Positions 17,098 to 25,707 of a stretch of DNA of 64,000 nucleotides are shown piece by piece. This DNA is from CBDHFN01 sp965262605 (GTDB lineage Bacteria; Pseudomonadota; Alphaproteobacteria; JASGCL01). The stretch's first letter is position 1. Every line of letters starts with the position of its first letter. The DNA lies in contig CBDHFN010000003.1 of assembly GCA_965262605.1 (NCBI GenBank), positions 1,240,001-1,304,000 of the forward strand, given 5' to 3'. Position numbers and translations under genes: made by a program. The notes below the pieces were generated by a model that did no database searches, had not been told where the DNA came from, and was given only the letters and a program-made list of their open reading frames with translations.

Positions 17098-18206
17098 TAA
17101 AGATGAAGGGTTGGGGGGAATATTGCGAACATTTCGGATAATCCTATCCATCTTAATCTATTTCCATTATTTCCGTGCCAGAAAAATCCAATTTTTAATG
17201 CAGGTTGTTTGATAATTTCACTTTGCATTTTGCAAAATGGTTCTTTCAAATTTAACTTTGGAGGGGGAATATTATCTAATTTTACTTGATGCGCAAATGG
17301 CAAACTACCAATAGGAACTTGAAAATCAAATTGTTTAATATCATTTAAATCAAAATCACTAAATTTAATCAATTTGTCAATTTCGCAAATATTTTGATAA
17401 AAACGCGCTAAATCTTTTTTGTAAAGGATAGTTATATGAAATTTTTTTTGTTTTAAGGATTTACAAAATCTTAACATGCAAAATATATCTCCAAATCCTA
17501 ATTCTTCAATAATTAGAATTTTGCTGTAATCAAATTTACGCAAATTTGGAATAATGGTGCTAATGTAATTTTTATATATAATATTTTCGCTAATTGGTAA
17601 TAAATATTCAAATCTTATTTCATTTTTATTAAATCCTTTAATGTATTTTCCATTTAGTAAATAAATATCCGCCATGTAATAATCAAAAATTCTTTTATCT
17701 TTAAATAATTTTTTATTATTTTTATATATTTTTATTGCATTGCAATATTGTCCAGAATGTTGATATTGATTTATTAATTTTAAATTTACTGACAAGCTAT
17801 TTTTAATATTTTTAGATTTATTTAAATATTCAATTGCTGATAATGAATTTCCGTAAAATGTTTCAATCATTCCTATTATATGAAAAGCTTTGTGGTTTTT
17901 TTCAAAATTATTATAATAATAATGACAAAAATTGATTATAATTTCTTTGTCATGAATAAAATCATTATAAATTAAATTACAAATTATATCAAAATAACGC
18001 GCATCTAAATTTGTTGCTTGGATTAATAACGGCAAAGCATGTTGCTTGTTATTAGTGTATGATATAATCTGTGCCAGAATAACATTATTTTGTGGTATAT
18101 CTAAAGATTGATTCAGGCTTTCTATAATTTTCCTTGCATTAATTAAATCATTATTATCATAATAATTCAAAAAATCTTGAACAATATTTTGATTGCTATC
18201 ACTCAT
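16734..18206 (-). CDS. Type-B TPR/GT9-like glycosyltransferase B2
   Basis: 490 aa from ATG 18206; an upstream in-frame TTG at 18215 lies in the RTX tail and is unlikely. It has a TPR-like helical N-terminus and a C-terminal GT9-like domain with LITIDSGIANLASALG and LPLDADWRWYC, the common form of this module in TPR transferases. The last ~120 residues are shared with B1. The ATG is one base after the stop of the RTX tail (TAAAATG), so in the original arrangement it was translationally coupled to the RTX protein, the best candidate acceptor for its sugar. Confidence 0.77.
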   Translation of the reverse strand: MSDSNQNIVQDFLNYYDNNDLINARKIIESLNQSLDIPQNNVILAQIISYTNNKQHALPLLIQATNLDARYFDIICNLIYNDFIHDKEIIINFCHYYYNNFEKNHKAFHIIGMIETFYGNSLSAIEYLNKSKNIKNSLSVNLKLINQYQHSGQYCNAIKIYKNNKKLFKDKRIFDYYMADIYLLNGKYIKGFNKNEIRFEYLLPISENIIYKNYISTIIPNLRKFDYSKILIIEELGFGDIFCMLRFCKSLKQKKFHITILYKKDLARFYQNICEIDKLIKFSDFDLNDIKQFDFQVPIGSLPFAHQVKLDNIPPPKLNLKEPFCKMQSEIIKQPALKIGFFWHGNNGNRLRWIGLSEMFAIFPPTLHLYCFQIEFTKDEEELMNKRGNITILKPQITDWADTAGFLEQMDLLITIDSGIANLASALGMGNKLWVMLPLDADWRWYCTKTNYPPWHPDARTFRQNKFNDWSNVIDDVRTELNKFLEDWAP

Positions 18207-18207
18207 T

Positions 18208-18349
18208 TTACCCAAAAATTAAATGTGATTCACCACCGATTGCAGTAATAAACTGGTCAATTGTCATACTGCCATTTATGGTGGTGATATTATCTATTTC
18301 CAAAGCAGTAGCAGAATTTCTACCAAAAGTCAACACAACATCATGCCCA
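18208..18349 (-). pseudogene. Severed C-terminus of the RTX protein
   Basis: In frame on the minus strand: GHDVVLTFGRNSATALEID, then ITTING, IDQFITAIGGESHLIFG and stop. It is cut from the rest of the RTX gene (18720-20350) by transposase-derived DNA. The fragment shares its end with all five tails that follow the glycosyltransferases, so it is the likely parental copy. In type I secretion substrates the uncleaved signal sits at the C-terminus; that this tail is such a signal is inference. Confidence 0.65.
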
Positions 18350-18710
18350 TATTACGGCAAGAAATAAAGTCACCTATTTTGGGCAAAAAATAAAGTCACC
18401 TGCTATAATGAAAGCAACACAAGAAAGCAGGTGAAAAATGCAAACAGAGGAAGAAAAAAACAATCGCATAGAGACGATAATTCGGTATAGTTCTGGATTG
18501 ATTACGCTTAAAGAGGCGCAAGAACGATTAACGCTATGCAAGCGACAGGTATTGCGGTTAAGCGAACAATATAAAAAATCTGGATTGTCTTATTTTCAAA
18601 TGGGCGAGAGGCGCGGACGCAAAGAAAAATCAATTGCCGACAAAAAACAAGCATTAGAAATACTTAACCTTGATTTATATAAGGGCTTTGCGCCCAGTTT
18701 TGCGTCCGAA
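18350..18710 (+). mobile_element. Remnant of an ISNCY-like insertion sequence
   Basis: A ~360-bp block with different composition and strand splits the RTX gene. It begins with two copies of AAATAAAGTCACCT (18362-18375 and 18388-18401), then TATAAT, AGGTGA and a transposase start. The 3' two-thirds expected for a complete element are missing, and RTX sequence resumes around 18709. The exact ends are uncertain. Confidence 0.6.
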
Positions 18711-18740
18711 ATATTAATCCGCTCAACGCTTTGCAAATAG
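18438..18740 (+). pseudogene. Truncated ISNCY-type transposase (HTH domain only)
   Basis: 100 codons. GLITLKEAQERLTLCKRQVL is the helix-turn-helix of ISNCY-family transposases (family form: LTQAEAARRLGLSERQVRRL). It is followed by RRGRKEKS and YKGFAPSFASEI, matching the usual RRGRPSN and YADFGPTLAAEKL segments. The catalytic DDE domain is absent, and the last ~10 codons are RTX-gene DNA read antisense. A ribosome-binding site (AGGTGA) precedes ATG 18438, so a DNA-binding fragment could still be made. Confidence 0.65.
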
Positions 18741-20350
18741 CCCAATCGGCTAAAATCAACGATATTACTGCCCGTTGCCGTTGACGCAATTTCAATAATC
18801 GTGGGTTCATTAATTTCTGTGGTGGAATTAGTCGTTAAAATCGTTGTGTTTAACTGATTCGCGTTCAAAATTAAATGCGAATTTAGCGCGATTGTTTCAA
18901 TGCCAACTAAGTTTACATTGGAAATATCCACTTTACCAAAAATATGTAAGGTGTCATTGCCCGCGCCACCATTGATGGTTTCGCCCGCAACCGCATCGGA
19001 TACGCTGTGATTATTAAGAATTTCTGCGCTTAAAACGGACGATAAATTCGTGCCTGTGCCCCCTGAATTATTAATATGGGATTGGGTATAATACGCAACT
19101 TCGGTTTCGCCAACCAAAATTATTTGGTCATCGCCTGCGCCTGCTTGAATATTATCCAAACCTTCGCCCCCGCGGATAATATCATCGCCGCTGGTATCCG
19201 TAATGCCAAAGGCGCGGACATTGTCAATAAATCCGCCCATAGTATCATTTTGCCCCGCGCCACGAAATTCAATACGGGTTTTTGCGCCCGTGGCGGTAAT
19301 TTCATAACTATAAGTTTTCCATGCGCCCGGTGCCGATTCGTTAATCGTCGCATAATAAGCATCGTTAATCCAAACTTCAATTGCATTGGAATTTGCGTGC
19401 CAAACCCGCGCCCGATATTCAAATTGCAACGAAATTTTTTCGCCATTCGTGGAATTAATGTCTTGGAAAATTGCGGCATTGCCATTCGCGTCAAGCTCCA
19501 AATAATTAAACCCCTCGCTTGCTTGCGTAATGCCTAATCGGTTATTTTGCAATTCAAAATAGCCCCATTTGCGTTGCCAACCGCTCATATTCGCAAATGT
19601 GCCCCAAGCCCCGCCCATTTGCACCGATTCAAAACTGCCGTTCGCGATTCGGTTGTTGCTGTAATCAATCGCTTTATCGCCAAAAATCGTGTCATCGCCC
19701 GTGCCACCTTGCAATATATCATTGCCACCACCACCATAAATCGCATCATTATTGCCCGCGCCGTTGATATAATCCGCGCCTGCGCTTCCTTGTAAATTAT
19801 CTTTGGCGTCAGTGCCAACTAAATTACGCGTATATAGCGAATCTTCGGCGCGAAATACGCCAACCGCGTCCAATAATCCGCCGTAATTATCTTGCAATCC
19901 CGTTGCTTTAAAGGTTAATCGGCTGGACGCGCTGGTCGCGCTTACTTCAAATTGATAATCCTGCCAACCGCCTTTATCGTGCGAAATGCGCCCTAAATAT
20001 TGATTTTCCCACCAAACTTCAATGTCGTTTGTATCCGTGCCTGCAATCCAAGTAACCCGCGCATAATACGAAAATTTTACCACAAATTTATTGCCCGCAC
20101 CCGTTGCTATGTCTTGATAAGCCGCGCTGTTGCTATTGCCACCGCTGGAATCTAACTCAATCATTGAATCGCCCGATTTTGCCACCACGCCAACTATGGC
20201 ATTCTTTTGCACTTCAACACCCGCCCCGCTTAACACGCTCCACCCGCGCAGATTCCGAAATACGCTCCACGACCATGGGTTTAACGGATTTAATTCGGCA
20301 TCTCCATTATCAAAAAGATTAGTAGCGCTTGTATTACTGGATATTGGCAT
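18596..20350 (-). CDS. RTX protein with two carbohydrate-binding-like modules, C-terminally interrupted
   Basis: The frame is 584 codons, but only the first ~545 are original; the last ~40 read into the transposase remnant. Two similar beta-sandwich modules (about 10-165 and 230-385) follow the pattern N-G-[SD]-F/A-E, GW, ELD, YQDI, VKFSY-AR, EVW, like DUF642/galactose-binding domains. Each is followed by glycine-rich calcium-binding repeats such as YGGGGNDILQGGTGDDTIFG. There is no N-terminal signal peptide, as expected for type I secretion. Its promoter (20392-20419) is near consensus. The likely product is a secreted or surface adhesin, now lacking its own C-terminus. Confidence 0.8.
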   Translation of the reverse strand: MPISSNTSATNLFDNGDAELNPLNPWSWSVFRNLRGWSVLSGAGVEVQKNAIVGVVAKSGDSMIELDSSGGNSNSAAYQDIATGAGNKFVVKFSYYARVTWIAGTDTNDIEVWWENQYLGRISHDKGGWQDYQFEVSATSASSRLTFKATGLQDNYGGLLDAVGVFRAEDSLYTRNLVGTDAKDNLQGSAGADYINGAGNNDAIYGGGGNDILQGGTGDDTIFGDKAIDYSNNRIANGSFESVQMGGAWGTFANMSGWQRKWGYFELQNNRLGITQASEGFNYLELDANGNAAIFQDINSTNGEKISLQFEYRARVWHANSNAIEVWINDAYYATINESAPGAWKTYSYEITATGAKTRIEFRGAGQNDTMGGFIDNVRAFGITDTSGDDIIRGGEGLDNIQAGAGDDQIILVGETEVAYYTQSHINNSGGTGTNLSSVLSAEILNNHSVSDAVAGETINGGAGNDTLHIFGKVDISNVNLVGIETIALNSHLILNANQLNTTILTTNSTTEINEPTIIEIASTATGSNIVDFSRLGYLQSVERINISDAKLGAKPLYKSRLSISNACFLSAIDFSLRPRLSPI

Positions 20351-20391
20351 GACTCTCTCCCTCTCTATTAAAAAGTTGTGCTATATTTTTT

Positions 20392-20419
20392 ATTATAAAT
20401 TAAATTGTAATTTTGTCAA
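20392..20419 (-). promoter_or_regulatory. Strong promoter of the RTX/glycosylation island
   Basis: Minus strand: perfect TTGACA (complement 20414-20419), 16-base spacer, perfect TATAAT (complement 20392-20397), 42 bases before the RTX ATG, which has an AGGGAGAGAG ribosome-binding site. It is the best sigma70 match seen in the window. It is divergent from the rarA promoter. Confidence 0.75.
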
Positions 20420-20462
20420 TAAGTCTTATAAAATTTTAATAAATTTTTTCATAAATATTAAA

Positions 20463-20491
20463 TTGACATTATTTTCAATATCATTCATAAT
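20463..20491 (+). promoter_or_regulatory. Promoter of rarA, placed for a leaderless mRNA
   Basis: TTGACA (20463-20468), 17-base spacer, CATAAT (20486-20491). The rarA ATG begins at 20499, 8 bases after the -10 box, where transcription would start; no Shine-Dalgarno sequence is present. Confidence 0.6.
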
Positions 20492-20498
20492 TATATTA

Positions 20499-21797
20499 AT
20501 GACTAGTGGATTATTTACGACTGATGAGCATCAGCCCTTAGCGGATAGGTTGCGACCGAAATCTGTATCAGAAATGGTTGGGCAAAAACATTTATTATCC
20601 CAAGGTGCGCCGATTTATGAAATGTTGCAGTCAAAAAAAATTCGCAGCATGATTTTATGGGGCACACCCGGTTGTGGCAAAACGACTCTTGCCCGATTAA
20701 TTGCGCAAGATGCAGAATATCAATATATTTCAATTTCGGCAATTTTCAGTGGCGTGCAGGAACTTAAAAAACATTTTGACCAAGCCATAAAAAATCGTCA
20801 AGCTGGCTTGGCGACTATATTATTCGTTGATGAGATTCACCGATTTAATCGCGCCCAGCAAGATAGTTTTTTGCCTTTGGTGGAAAATGGCACGATTATT
20901 TTAATTGGCGCAACGACCGAAAATCCAAGTTTTGAAATTAATTCGGCGTTATTATCGCGCATGATGGTTTTTGAAATGGCGCAATTATCGTTTAATGATT
21001 GCGCCCAATTAGTTGCCCGCGCCGAAACCTTAATTGGAAAAAAATTGCCGTTAAGCGAAGATGCGGTTTCGTGTTTATTGGCGATGGCTGATGGCGATGG
21101 CAGATATTTATTAAATATGATTGAGGCTATTTTTGATATAAATACCCAAGATAAAATACTGGACGAAGGCGAACTTACGCAAATATTGCAAAAGAAAATG
21201 CCAATTTACGATAAAAATCGCGATGGGCATTATAATTTAATTTCGGCATTGCATAAATCGGTGCGTGGGTCTGATTGTCAAGCTTCGCTATATTGGTTTT
21301 GCCGTATGATTCACGGCGGGGAAACCCCGCATTTTATCGCAAGGCGGTTGGTGAAAATGGCGTATGAAGATATTGGGCTTGCCGATATTAACGCCGCACA
21401 AGTCGCATTAAATGCGTGGAATGCGTATGAACGATTGGGTTCACCCGAAGGTGAGCTTGCGCTTGCCAATGCCGTAATTTATTTAGCCAATGCGCCAAAA
21501 TCAAACGCAGGTTATGTTGCTTATAAAAACGCGCTTAATAGTGCAGGGCAATCGCAATCGCTTGCCCCGCCCAAGATTATTTTAAATGCGCCAACCAGCA
21601 TGATGAAAAAATTAGGCTATGGCGCGGGTTATCTTTACGACCATGACCAAGAAGATGGTTTTTCGGGGCAAAATTATTTCCCAGATAAATTAATGCGCGA
21701 AGAATATTATGAACCAGTTGAGCGCGGGTTTGAACGCGATTTGAAAAAACGCATGGATTATTTTAAACAATTAAGGATTAAACGCAATGTGGGTTAA
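20499..21797 (+). CDS. rarA: Replication-associated recombination protein RarA/MgsA
   Basis: 432 aa AAA+ ATPase that acts at stalled replication forks with the clamp-loader machinery. It begins MTSGLFTTDEHQPLADRLRP, the usual N-terminus. Walker A GTPGCGKTTLARLIA and Walker B ILFVDEIHRFNRAQQD are intact, and the sensor region IGATTENPSFEIN and the C-terminal MgsA domain (PKSNAGYVAY) are present. A longer open frame starts at 20130 but runs through the divergent RTX gene and both promoters, so it is rejected. The 3' end overlaps crcB by 11 bases. Confidence 0.96.
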   Translation: MTSGLFTTDEHQPLADRLRPKSVSEMVGQKHLLSQGAPIYEMLQSKKIRSMILWGTPGCGKTTLARLIAQDAEYQYISISAIFSGVQELKKHFDQAIKNRQAGLATILFVDEIHRFNRAQQDSFLPLVENGTIILIGATTENPSFEINSALLSRMMVFEMAQLSFNDCAQLVARAETLIGKKLPLSEDAVSCLLAMADGDGRYLLNMIEAIFDINTQDKILDEGELTQILQKKMPIYDKNRDGHYNLISALHKSVRGSDCQASLYWFCRMIHGGETPHFIARRLVKMAYEDIGLADINAAQVALNAWNAYERLGSPEGELALANAVIYLANAPKSNAGYVAYKNALNSAGQSQSLAPPKIILNAPTSMMKKLGYGAGYLYDHDQEDGFSGQNYFPDKLMREEYYEPVERGFERDLKKRMDYFKQLRIKRNVG

Positions 21798-22146
21798 TTT
21801 ATCATTCGTGGCTTTGGGTGGTGCTTTGGGTGCTATGACGCGGTATTTATTGGCTTTAATTATTCCTTTAACCAAGCCATTTATGATGGGGGTTATGGTT
21901 GCTAATCTTTTAGGTTGCTTTTTATTGGGGGTTTATATTGGGCTTGATGCGCAAAATTCTTATCCAAGCTGGGTGAAATTATTGGTATTAACCGGTTTTT
22001 TGGGTGGTTTAACGACTTTTTCATCGTTAATGCTGGATTTTGTGCTGATATTGGAAAATCAAGATATTATTTGGGCAATCGGTATGATTTTAATATCGTT
22101 AATCGGCGGTTATATCTTGTTTTATTTAGGAAAAATGCTGGTTTAG
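21787..22146 (+). CDS. crcB: Fluoride efflux channel CrcB/Fluc
   Basis: 119 aa with four transmembrane helices. The family motifs GGALGAMTRYLL near the start, NLLGCFLLG (second helix) and the conserved GFLGGLTTFSSLMLD loop, with the phenylalanine/threonine track of the fluoride pore, are all present. Fluc channels work as antiparallel dimers. It is coupled to rarA by overlap and ends 4 bases into the convergent nadE gene. No fluoride riboswitch was recognised. Confidence 0.95.
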   Translation: MWVNLSFVALGGALGAMTRYLLALIIPLTKPFMMGVMVANLLGCFLLGVYIGLDAQNSYPSWVKLLVLTGFLGGLTTFSSLMLDFVLILENQDIIWAIGMILISLIGGYILFYLGKMLV

Positions 22147-23798
22147 CCTTTAAATTGATGGGTGGTCGGCATACGCCAGCCAACTCCAAAAGCGCGAGTT
22201 GATAATTTAACGCCCGTTGCCGATTGTAATCGTTTATATTCTGATTGTCGCAAAAGCTTATATGATTGGCGATATAATAAATGATCACTTGCATCTTCGC
22301 CAAAATTTTCAATAATCATTTTTAAACTTGCGTCTAAATCGTCATAATTGGGTAAAGAATCTTGGTCAGTTTGATTGGGGCGCAATTCGGCGCTGGGGGC
22401 TTTGGTAAGCGTATTTTGCGGAATTTTTGCATTTAAAAAGCCAAATTGCCCCGCGTGCTGATTGCGAAATTCGCAAATTTCATAAACTTGAGTTTTATAT
22501 AAATCTTTAATAACCGAATATCCGCCGCAACTATCACCATATAGGGTTGAATAGCCAACTGATAATTCTGATTTATTGCCCGTGGTAAGCAATAATGCGC
22601 CGTCTATATTGGATAAAGTCATAAGAATTAAGCCCCTGATTCGCGCTTGAATATTTTCAAAAGCCAATCCTTGCGTGGCTTCGGGGCGAACTTTAGCAAT
22701 TGTTTCAATCCCTGCAAGATGTAATGGCTCAATGGGGATAATTTGAAAATTTATCCCTAAATCATTGGCTAAAACTTGTGCATCATCAATGGATCCTTGC
22801 GAAGAATAACGCGAGGGCAAGCCGTAAGCAAAAACTTTGTCCGTCCCCAAAGCATCAGCAGCGACAATTGCGCTTAACGCCGAATCTACACCACCCGACA
22901 AGCCTAGCATGATTTTCTTAAAACCATTTTTTCGCATATAATCGCGTAATCCCAACATCATTGCTTGATAAATTGCCAAATTTTGGCTTGGGTGCGGCGA
23001 TAAATTATTGGAAGAAATTTCAATTTCATCATTGATGATGGCAATTTCCGCCGCAAGAATTTCGGTTGCAAATTGTGCGCTTTGCCCGACAAGCTCGCCT
23101 TTGGCATTTAAAATAAAAGCGCCACCATCATAAACAACATCATCGCAACCCGCCAGCATGTTGCAATAAATAATCGGTAATTTATTTAATTTCGCTTGCA
23201 AAAGCACAGCTTGAAGCCTTGTTTCCGCTTTTTGCGCATCAAAAGGCGAGGCATTGACGACAATTAAGCATTGCGCCCCTGATTCTTGCATGGTTTCGCT
23301 TACTTCATTATGCCAAATTTCTTCGCAAATTAATAAACCCAAGCGCACACCGCGCCATTCAACAATACTGCCCATTTTTTGGGGTTTTGCAAAATTGCGA
23401 ATATCATCAAAAACATCATTAAGTGGCAAATTATATTTTGCGCGTTCAAAAATTATTTTACCCTTATCAATTAACAAAACATTATTGGACGCAATTTGCG
23501 GGTATTGCATATCAAATTGTTCGGGATTTTTTATTAATCTTGGCGTGCCTAAAATAATCGCAATGTTGCAATGGCTTAATTCGCGGCATAAAACTTGTAA
23601 TTCTTGTTCAATTTGCGTAATAAAAGGTTTGTAAAAAAATAAATCCCGCAAATTATATCCGCTTAACGCACATTCTGGAAAAATTAATAAATCATAACTT
23701 GATTCTAAAGATTCACAAAATCTGACGATATTTTGCCGATTAAGCGAAATATCGCCCATGGTCGGATTAAATGGCACACAAGCGATTTTAATTGACAT
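22143..23798 (-). CDS. nadE: Glutamine-dependent NAD+ synthetase
   Basis: 551 aa, two domains. The N-terminal nitrilase-type glutaminase has the Glu of FPECALSGYNL (about 41) and the Cys of GLLICEEIW. The C-terminal ATP-pyrophosphatase domain has GLSGGVDSAL (about 302) and GKSELSVGYSTLYGD. It amidates nicotinate adenine dinucleotide to NAD+ using glutamine. The start overlaps the upstream small gene by 11 bases, which implies an operon. Confidence 0.97.
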   Translation of the reverse strand: MSIKIACVPFNPTMGDISLNRQNIVRFCESLESSYDLLIFPECALSGYNLRDLFFYKPFITQIEQELQVLCRELSHCNIAIILGTPRLIKNPEQFDMQYPQIASNNVLLIDKGKIIFERAKYNLPLNDVFDDIRNFAKPQKMGSIVEWRGVRLGLLICEEIWHNEVSETMQESGAQCLIVVNASPFDAQKAETRLQAVLLQAKLNKLPIIYCNMLAGCDDVVYDGGAFILNAKGELVGQSAQFATEILAAEIAIINDEIEISSNNLSPHPSQNLAIYQAMMLGLRDYMRKNGFKKIMLGLSGGVDSALSAIVAADALGTDKVFAYGLPSRYSSQGSIDDAQVLANDLGINFQIIPIEPLHLAGIETIAKVRPEATQGLAFENIQARIRGLILMTLSNIDGALLLTTGNKSELSVGYSTLYGDSCGGYSVIKDLYKTQVYEICEFRNQHAGQFGFLNAKIPQNTLTKAPSAELRPNQTDQDSLPNYDDLDASLKMIIENFGEDASDHLLYRQSYKLLRQSEYKRLQSATGVKLSTRAFGVGWRMPTTHQFKG

Positions 23799-24120
23799 TT
23801 ATTTTTGACTGATTTTCAATTAATTTATTATATTCAAACGCTAATCGGTTGCGATTATATATTAAATCTTGGGTTTCGGCGGGTAAATCCGTGAATAACA
23901 CGATATTTTTTGCGATTAAAATTTGCAATAAATCTTCGGCTAAGCGCCCTAATTTTCGTTCGGCTTCTTCAAGTTCTTTTTTGACAATTTGCGGGCGGGC
24001 ATTATCCAGCGCGGCTTTTAATTCTGGGTGATCGTCTGGCAAATACTCGGGCATTTTCGGGTTAGGTTTTTTACTAACCGCGACAATATGTCCATCTGGG
24101 TCTCGGGCAACAAAGGGCAT
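23788..24120 (-). CDS. Conserved small alphaproteobacterial protein (110 aa)
   Basis: It begins with MPFVARDPDGHIVAVS and then carries a charged helical segment (KKELEEAERKLGRLAEDLL). Proteins of this type in alphaproteobacteria are often labelled 'tryptophan synthase subunit beta-like', with no proven function. ATG 24120 follows a TAGGAAATAAA ribosome-binding site. It overlaps nadE by 11 bases and is probably cotranscribed with it. No enzyme motif is visible. Confidence 0.75.
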   Translation of the reverse strand: MPFVARDPDGHIVAVSKKPNPKMPEYLPDDHPELKAALDNARPQIVKKELEEAERKLGRLAEDLLQILIAKNIVLFTDLPAETQDLIYNRNRLAFEYNKLIENQSKINVN

Positions 24121-24196
24121 TTTATTTCCTATCTATATTTTATCTTATATCATATACTTTTTTACAATAAATATTGCAAGATTTTTTTGGTATTTC

Positions 24197-24225
24197 TTGA
24201 CAAACAAGAAAATAAGCGATATTAG
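24197..24225 (+). promoter_or_regulatory. Promoter of guaB
   Basis: Perfect TTGACA (24197-24202), 17-base spacer, TATTAG (24220-24225), 24 bases before the ATG at 24250, which has AAGGAATAAG as ribosome-binding site. I saw no purine riboswitch. Confidence 0.65.
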
Positions 24226-24249
24226 CATATCGCAACCAAGGAATAAGAA

Positions 24250-25707
24250 ATGCGTGAATTTCCGATTGCACTTACATTTGACGATGTTTTAATTCAACCT
24301 GCTAAATCTGCTGTTTTACCGCACCAAGTTAATATTGCCACGAAATTGTCGGATAAATTACAATTAAATATCCCTATAATTTCCTCAGCCATGGACACGG
24401 TGACTGAATCAATGATGGCGATAACTATGGCAAGGTTAGGGGGGCTTGGGGTAATTCATAAAAATCTTTCCGTGATTGAACAACGCAACGCCGTTGAACG
24501 CGTGAAAAGATTTGAATCGGGCATGGTGGCAAACCCCATTACAATTAATCCCGATATTTCGCTAAGCGAAGCGATTAATATTATGAAGCAAAATGGCATT
24601 ACGGGCTTGCCTGTTGTTGCGGCGAAAAACAAAGCCTTAGTTGGTATTTTGACCAATCGCGATGTAAGATTTGCCAAAGATACGAATATTAAAGTCAAAG
24701 AGCTTATGACTAAGAAATTAATCACGGCACCCGAAAATGTCAGCAAAGACCAAGCAATTGATTTATTACATCGCAATCGCATTGAAAAGTTATTGATAAT
24801 TAACGATAAAAAGCAATGCGTGGGCTTAATAACGGTGAAGGATATTTTAAACACAAAATCTAATCCTTTGGCAAGCAAGGATAAAGACGAGCGATTATTA
24901 GCAGCCGCAGCAATTGGTATTGGCGAAGATGGGCAATTACGCGCCCAAGAATTGCTTAAAGTGCAATGCGATATTTTAGTTATTGACACCGCCCATGGAC
25001 ATTCCGAAGGGGTAATTAAACAAATTGCATGGCTTCGCAATTTTAATAAAGATATTACGATAATTGCGGGCAATGTCGCCACGCCAGAAGCAACCCGCGA
25101 TTGCATTAACGCAGGCGCAGATATTGTGAAAGTTGGCATCGGACCGGGTTCAATTTGCACCACCAGAATTGTTGCTGGGGTTGGCTTGCCACAATTATCC
25201 GCGATTTTAGAATGCGCCGAAATGGCAAAAAAAATGGGTAAATCTGTCATTGCCGATGGCGGTATTCGGTTTTCTGGCGATATGGCAAAAGCTTTGGTTG
25301 CGGGCGCAAACGCCGTGATGATTGGTTCGTTATTGGCGGGCACCGATGAAGCACCGGGCGAAGTATTCTTGCATCAAGGGCGGAGTTATAAAGCTTATCG
25401 CGGTATGGGTTCCGAAGGCGCAATGGCGCGCGGTTCTGCCGACCGATATTTTCAAGAACAAGTCAAGGATTCGCATAAATTTGTCCCCGAGGGAGTAGAG
25501 GGGCAAGTTCCCTATAAAGGTTCGGCAAATAATGTTATATTTCAATTGGTTGGCGGGCTTCGTTCATCTATGGGATATACTGGTTCGCAGGATTTAAATG
25601 AGTTTCAACAAGCGAAATTTCGGCAAATAACTAATGCTGGTTTAACCGAATCGCATGTGCATGATATTACAATTACCAAAGAATCAGGTAATTACAGGAT
25701 TAATTAA
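24250..25707 (+). CDS. guaB: Inosine-5'-monophosphate dehydrogenase
   Basis: 485 aa; oxidises IMP to XMP with NAD+, the committed step of guanine nucleotide synthesis. The N-terminal LTFDDVLIQPAKSAVLP is diagnostic. Two CBS domains occupy about residues 92-205. The active-site loop GPGSICTTRIVAGVG contains the catalytic Cys (about 303). The flap RGMGSEGAMARGSADRYFQ and the EGVEGQVPYKG motif are present. The stop overlaps the next ATG by one base. Confidence 0.98.
   Translation: MREFPIALTFDDVLIQPAKSAVLPHQVNIATKLSDKLQLNIPIISSAMDTVTESMMAITMARLGGLGVIHKNLSVIEQRNAVERVKRFESGMVANPITINPDISLSEAINIMKQNGITGLPVVAAKNKALVGILTNRDVRFAKDTNIKVKELMTKKLITAPENVSKDQAIDLLHRNRIEKLLIINDKKQCVGLITVKDILNTKSNPLASKDKDERLLAAAAIGIGEDGQLRAQELLKVQCDILVIDTAHGHSEGVIKQIAWLRNFNKDITIIAGNVATPEATRDCINAGADIVKVGIGPGSICTTRIVAGVGLPQLSAILECAEMAKKMGKSVIADGGIRFSGDMAKALVAGANAVMIGSLLAGTDEAPGEVFLHQGRSYKAYRGMGSEGAMARGSADRYFQEQVKDSHKFVPEGVEGQVPYKGSANNVIFQLVGGLRSSMGYTGSQDLNEFQQAKFRQITNAGLTESHVHDITITKESGNYRIN

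Noticed and set aside
19076..19537. 153-codon plus-strand frame inside the RTX gene
   Set aside because: It is antisense to well-conserved RTX/binding modules and has no start signals. Glycine/aspartate-rich repeats commonly leave open antisense frames.
20130..20498. N-terminal extension of RarA
   Set aside because: It overlaps the divergent RTX gene and both promoters, and adds non-homologous sequence. The conserved N-terminus begins at 20499.
24456..25343. 295-codon open frame antisense to guaB
   Set aside because: It mirrors a highly conserved gene, has no ribosome-binding site and shows no domain; it is a shadow of guaB codon use.
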